NCBI GenBank assembly: GCA_015062085.1
Contig: SUVI01000202.1
Location: 1 to 5,212 of the forward strand
Source of the DNA: Planctomycetaceae bacterium
GTDB taxonomy: Bacteria; Planctomycetota; Planctomycetia; Pirellulales; Thermoguttaceae
DNA length: 5,212 bases
Direction: 5' to 3'
In this document: one piece after another, positions 5,103 through 5,212 of the stretch
Layout of the letters: each line of letters begins with the position of its first letter
How positions within the stretch are numbered: the first letter of the stretch is position 1
Notes under the pieces: generated by a model
Told to the model about the DNA's origin: nothing
Database searches by the model: none
The model's input: the letters and a program-made list of their open reading frames with translations, nothing else
Program-made: the position numbers and the translations under genes

Positions 5103-5212
5103 TCACGTTTCCGGCTCGCTCACGTTTCCGGCTCGCTCACGTTTCCGGCACGCTCACGTTTCCGGCACGCTCACGTTTCCGGCACGCTCACGTTTCCGGC
5201 TCGCTCACGTTT
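5103..5212. repeat. 17-bp direct tandem repeat array, truncated by the right edge
   Basis: The plus-strand unit is TCACGTTTCCGGCTCGC (minus strand GCGAGCCGGAAACGTGA). Six full units start at 5103, 5120, 5137, 5154, 5171 and 5188, and a seventh is cut by the window edge at 5205. The only variation is at position 14: units 1, 2 and 6 read CTCGC, while units 3-5 read CACGC. The middle three therefore probably expanded together. There are no spacers. The array lies about 68 bp upstream of the accC start and carries TGA in every minus-strand unit. Confidence 0.97.

Noticed and set aside
5103..5212. CRISPR array
   Set aside because: Units of 17 bp (and of 14 bp at the left edge) abut with no unique spacers, and there are no cas genes.

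Overview
The window looks like chromosomal DNA from a planctomycete, most likely an uncultured host- or gut-associated member of the Pirellulales type. This is inferred from protein style and not from a marker gene. The biotin carboxylase has planctomycete-like wording, RuvA carries the longer OB-domain loop I associate with that phylum, and there is a Tat-type secreted protein of a kind common there. All four convincing genes lie on the minus strand. Long open frames on the plus strand are antisense shadows of these genes.

Read in the direction of transcription (right to left), the layout is as follows. Positions 5103-5212 hold a 17-bp tandem array that runs off the right edge. accC (biotin carboxylase, 3695-5035) follows and ends in a very strong intrinsic terminator (3647-3689). 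Next is a 461-residue secreted protein of unknown function (2228-3613) with a 9-residue repeat behind its signal region. A roughly 330-bp, AT-rich gap (1894-2227) holds short A/C repeats, a promoter-like sequence and at best a doubtful micro-ORF. ruvA (1273-1893) comes next, then a degenerate 19-bp tandem repeat in the ruvA 3' gap. A Gfo/Idh/MocA-family sugar dehydrogenase-like gene (150-1160) follows, and its stop codon lies inside a 14-bp tandem array (1-166) that runs off the left edge.

The genes do not form one pathway. accC serves fatty acid synthesis, ruvA serves Holliday-junction processing, and the other two probably deal with carbohydrates or are uncharacterised. accC is transcriptionally sealed off by its terminator. 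ruvA and the dehydrogenase may be cotranscribed from the candidate promoter at 1985-2013.

The most unusual aspect is the repeat content. Three unrelated-period tandem arrays (14, 17 and 19 bp) occupy gaps between genes. In the coding-strand reading, almost every unit carries a CGTGA- or ATGA-type core containing TGA. Two of the arrays begin at, or directly behind, a gene's stop codon. A single sequence 12/13 identical to the 17-bp unit spans the stop codon of the 461-residue gene. This suggests arrays seeded by duplication of gene 3' ends, which is an inference worth checking genome-wide. I found no CRISPR, tRNA, rRNA, transposase or recognisable defence system.
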